Source: a virus. From it: a stretch of 27,381 nucleotides of DNA. The DNA is taken from positions 1 to 27,381 of the IMG/VR virus record IMGVR_UViG_3300027851_000110; one strand, written 5' to 3'. Shown in pieces: positions 27,010 to 27,381 of this stretch. The notes below the pieces were generated by a model, which saw only the letters and a list, made by a program, of their open reading frames with translations, had not been told where the DNA came from and did not search any database. Made by a program: the position numbers and the translations under genes. Positions within the stretch are counted from its first letter, which is position 1. Every line of letters starts with the position of its first letter.

Positions 27010-27247
27010 GGTTGCCGCCTTTGATTATTGCTCGTTGCTCAACCCTTAGCTCTTCCCAGTGTTTACAGGTTTCCGTTGCACAGTGAGAGTAGGGACAATG
27101 GTTTGGTTTATTTATCACATCATTCAGTACAAGGTCTGTAATTGCGTAAACAAGCCAGTCTGCGTTGTGAAATCTAGCGTTCATCTCAATGTTCGAGAAG
27201 TCATCAGCGAGTGCGTAAAGCTTTTCTTCAAATGTATTAGTCTTCAT
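26999..27247 (-). CDS. Small unknown protein with Cys/His cluster (82 aa)
   Basis: The protein begins MKTNTFEEKLYALADDFSNI and has a Cys/His-rich part near the end (NKPNHCPYSHCATETCKHWE), with C-x4-C-x4-C and several His that could bind zinc or iron. AAAGGAG lies seven bases before the ATG, which overlaps the stop of the gene before (ATGA). No family recognised. Confidence 0.55.
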   Translation of the reverse strand: MKTNTFEEKLYALADDFSNIEMNARFHNADWLVYAITDLVLNDVINKPNHCPYSHCATETCKHWEELRVEQRAIIKGGNHED

Positions 27248-27381
27248 TGGGGGTCTCCTTTAGTTGGGCTGAACTTTTCTTGGTAATCATCATATAGTTT
27301 TGCCATTTTTCTTTTCAGATAAGGGCGTTTTGTGATGCTGCCAATGTAGTCAATATCCTCTTTAGTAGCGCTATTATTTAC
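27244..27381 (-). CDS. C-terminal fragment of a gene running off the right edge
   Basis: The 45 visible codons end NNSATKEDIDYIGSITKRPY then LKRKMAKLYDDYQEKFSPTK and stop at TGA (27244-27246), overlapping the next start by ATGA. The end is basic, with a helical motif that could bind nucleic acid. The N-terminal part is outside the window, so no family can be assigned. Confidence 0.5.
   Translation of the reverse strand, partial: VNNSATKEDIDYIGSITKRPYLKRKMAKLYDDYQEKFSPTKGDPQ

Noticed and set aside
1-27381. Alternative genetic code with TGA as sense codon
   Set aside because: TGA ends the portal gene, several coupled genes and small ORFs at expected positions, so the standard code fits.
1-27381. 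CRISPR array, integrase, transposase or attachment site
   Set aside because: No regularly spaced repeats, no recombinase motif and no tRNA gene are seen. The only mobile-type gene is the HNH nuclease.

Overview
The window looks like most of the late half of a tailed double-stranded DNA phage genome (or an integrated or assembled prophage). Almost all genes lie on the minus strand, packed with ATGA, TAATG or GTGA stop/start overlaps. The virion set is terminase small and large subunits, a P22/T7-type portal, scaffold, HK97-fold coat, head-tail adaptor, tail nozzle, long internal (ejection-type) proteins, several beta-rich fibre-like proteins, and CHAP endolysin with holin. No tape-measure, tail-tube or sheath gene is visible, which points to a podovirus-like, short-tailed particle. 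TGA is used repeatedly as a stop, so the code is the standard bacterial one. The host cannot be named from sequence alone. The CHAP endolysin implies a peptidoglycan wall, and many promoters look like extended -10 promoters (TGnTATAAT) with poor -35 boxes.

Read in the direction of transcription (high to low coordinates): 27381-25831 is a run of small unknown genes with an HNH-AP2 endonuclease inserted between two related small-gene starts, followed by micro-ORFs. 25831-21469 holds the packaging genes and portal. 21377-19674 holds scaffold and major capsid protein, ended by a strong terminator. 19558-14914 is a block of four or five glycosyltransferase-like genes mixed with two small zinc-ribbon proteins and a small membrane protein. 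14886-4245 holds fibre, adaptor, nozzle and internal virion proteins. 4227-2440 is the lysis region with several small membrane proteins, endolysin and holin, ended by hairpins and a candidate small RNA. 2189-1693 is a two-gene unit of unknown function. 1637-733 is a control region: the only plus-strand gene, DnaA boxes, direct repeats and two candidate small RNAs. 732-1 is a recombination pair (Rad52-like annealing protein and the start of a YqaJ-like exonuclease).

The most interesting signals are not protein families. (1) Three promoters, at 7660-7685, 11803-11829 and 14896-14921, share an exact 10-base element, ACATGGGCTA, at the predicted 5' end of the transcript. (2) The leaders of the portal and scaffold genes, unrelated in sequence, share an interleaved inverted-repeat layout (B-A-B'-A' then ribosome site) that could form a pseudoknot or a switch. 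(3) There are candidate phage small RNAs with their own promoters and terminators at about 2213-2352, 814-897 and 1133-1269. (4) The HNH gene sits between diverged copies of one small-gene start. (5) A chain of 10- to 29-residue ORFs with good ribosome sites lies before the terminase. (6) Two genes have TATAAT exactly six bases before ATG, predicting leaderless mRNA. (7) One tail-region gene at 11835-12256 carries both an ATA in place of its start codon and a one-base frameshift.
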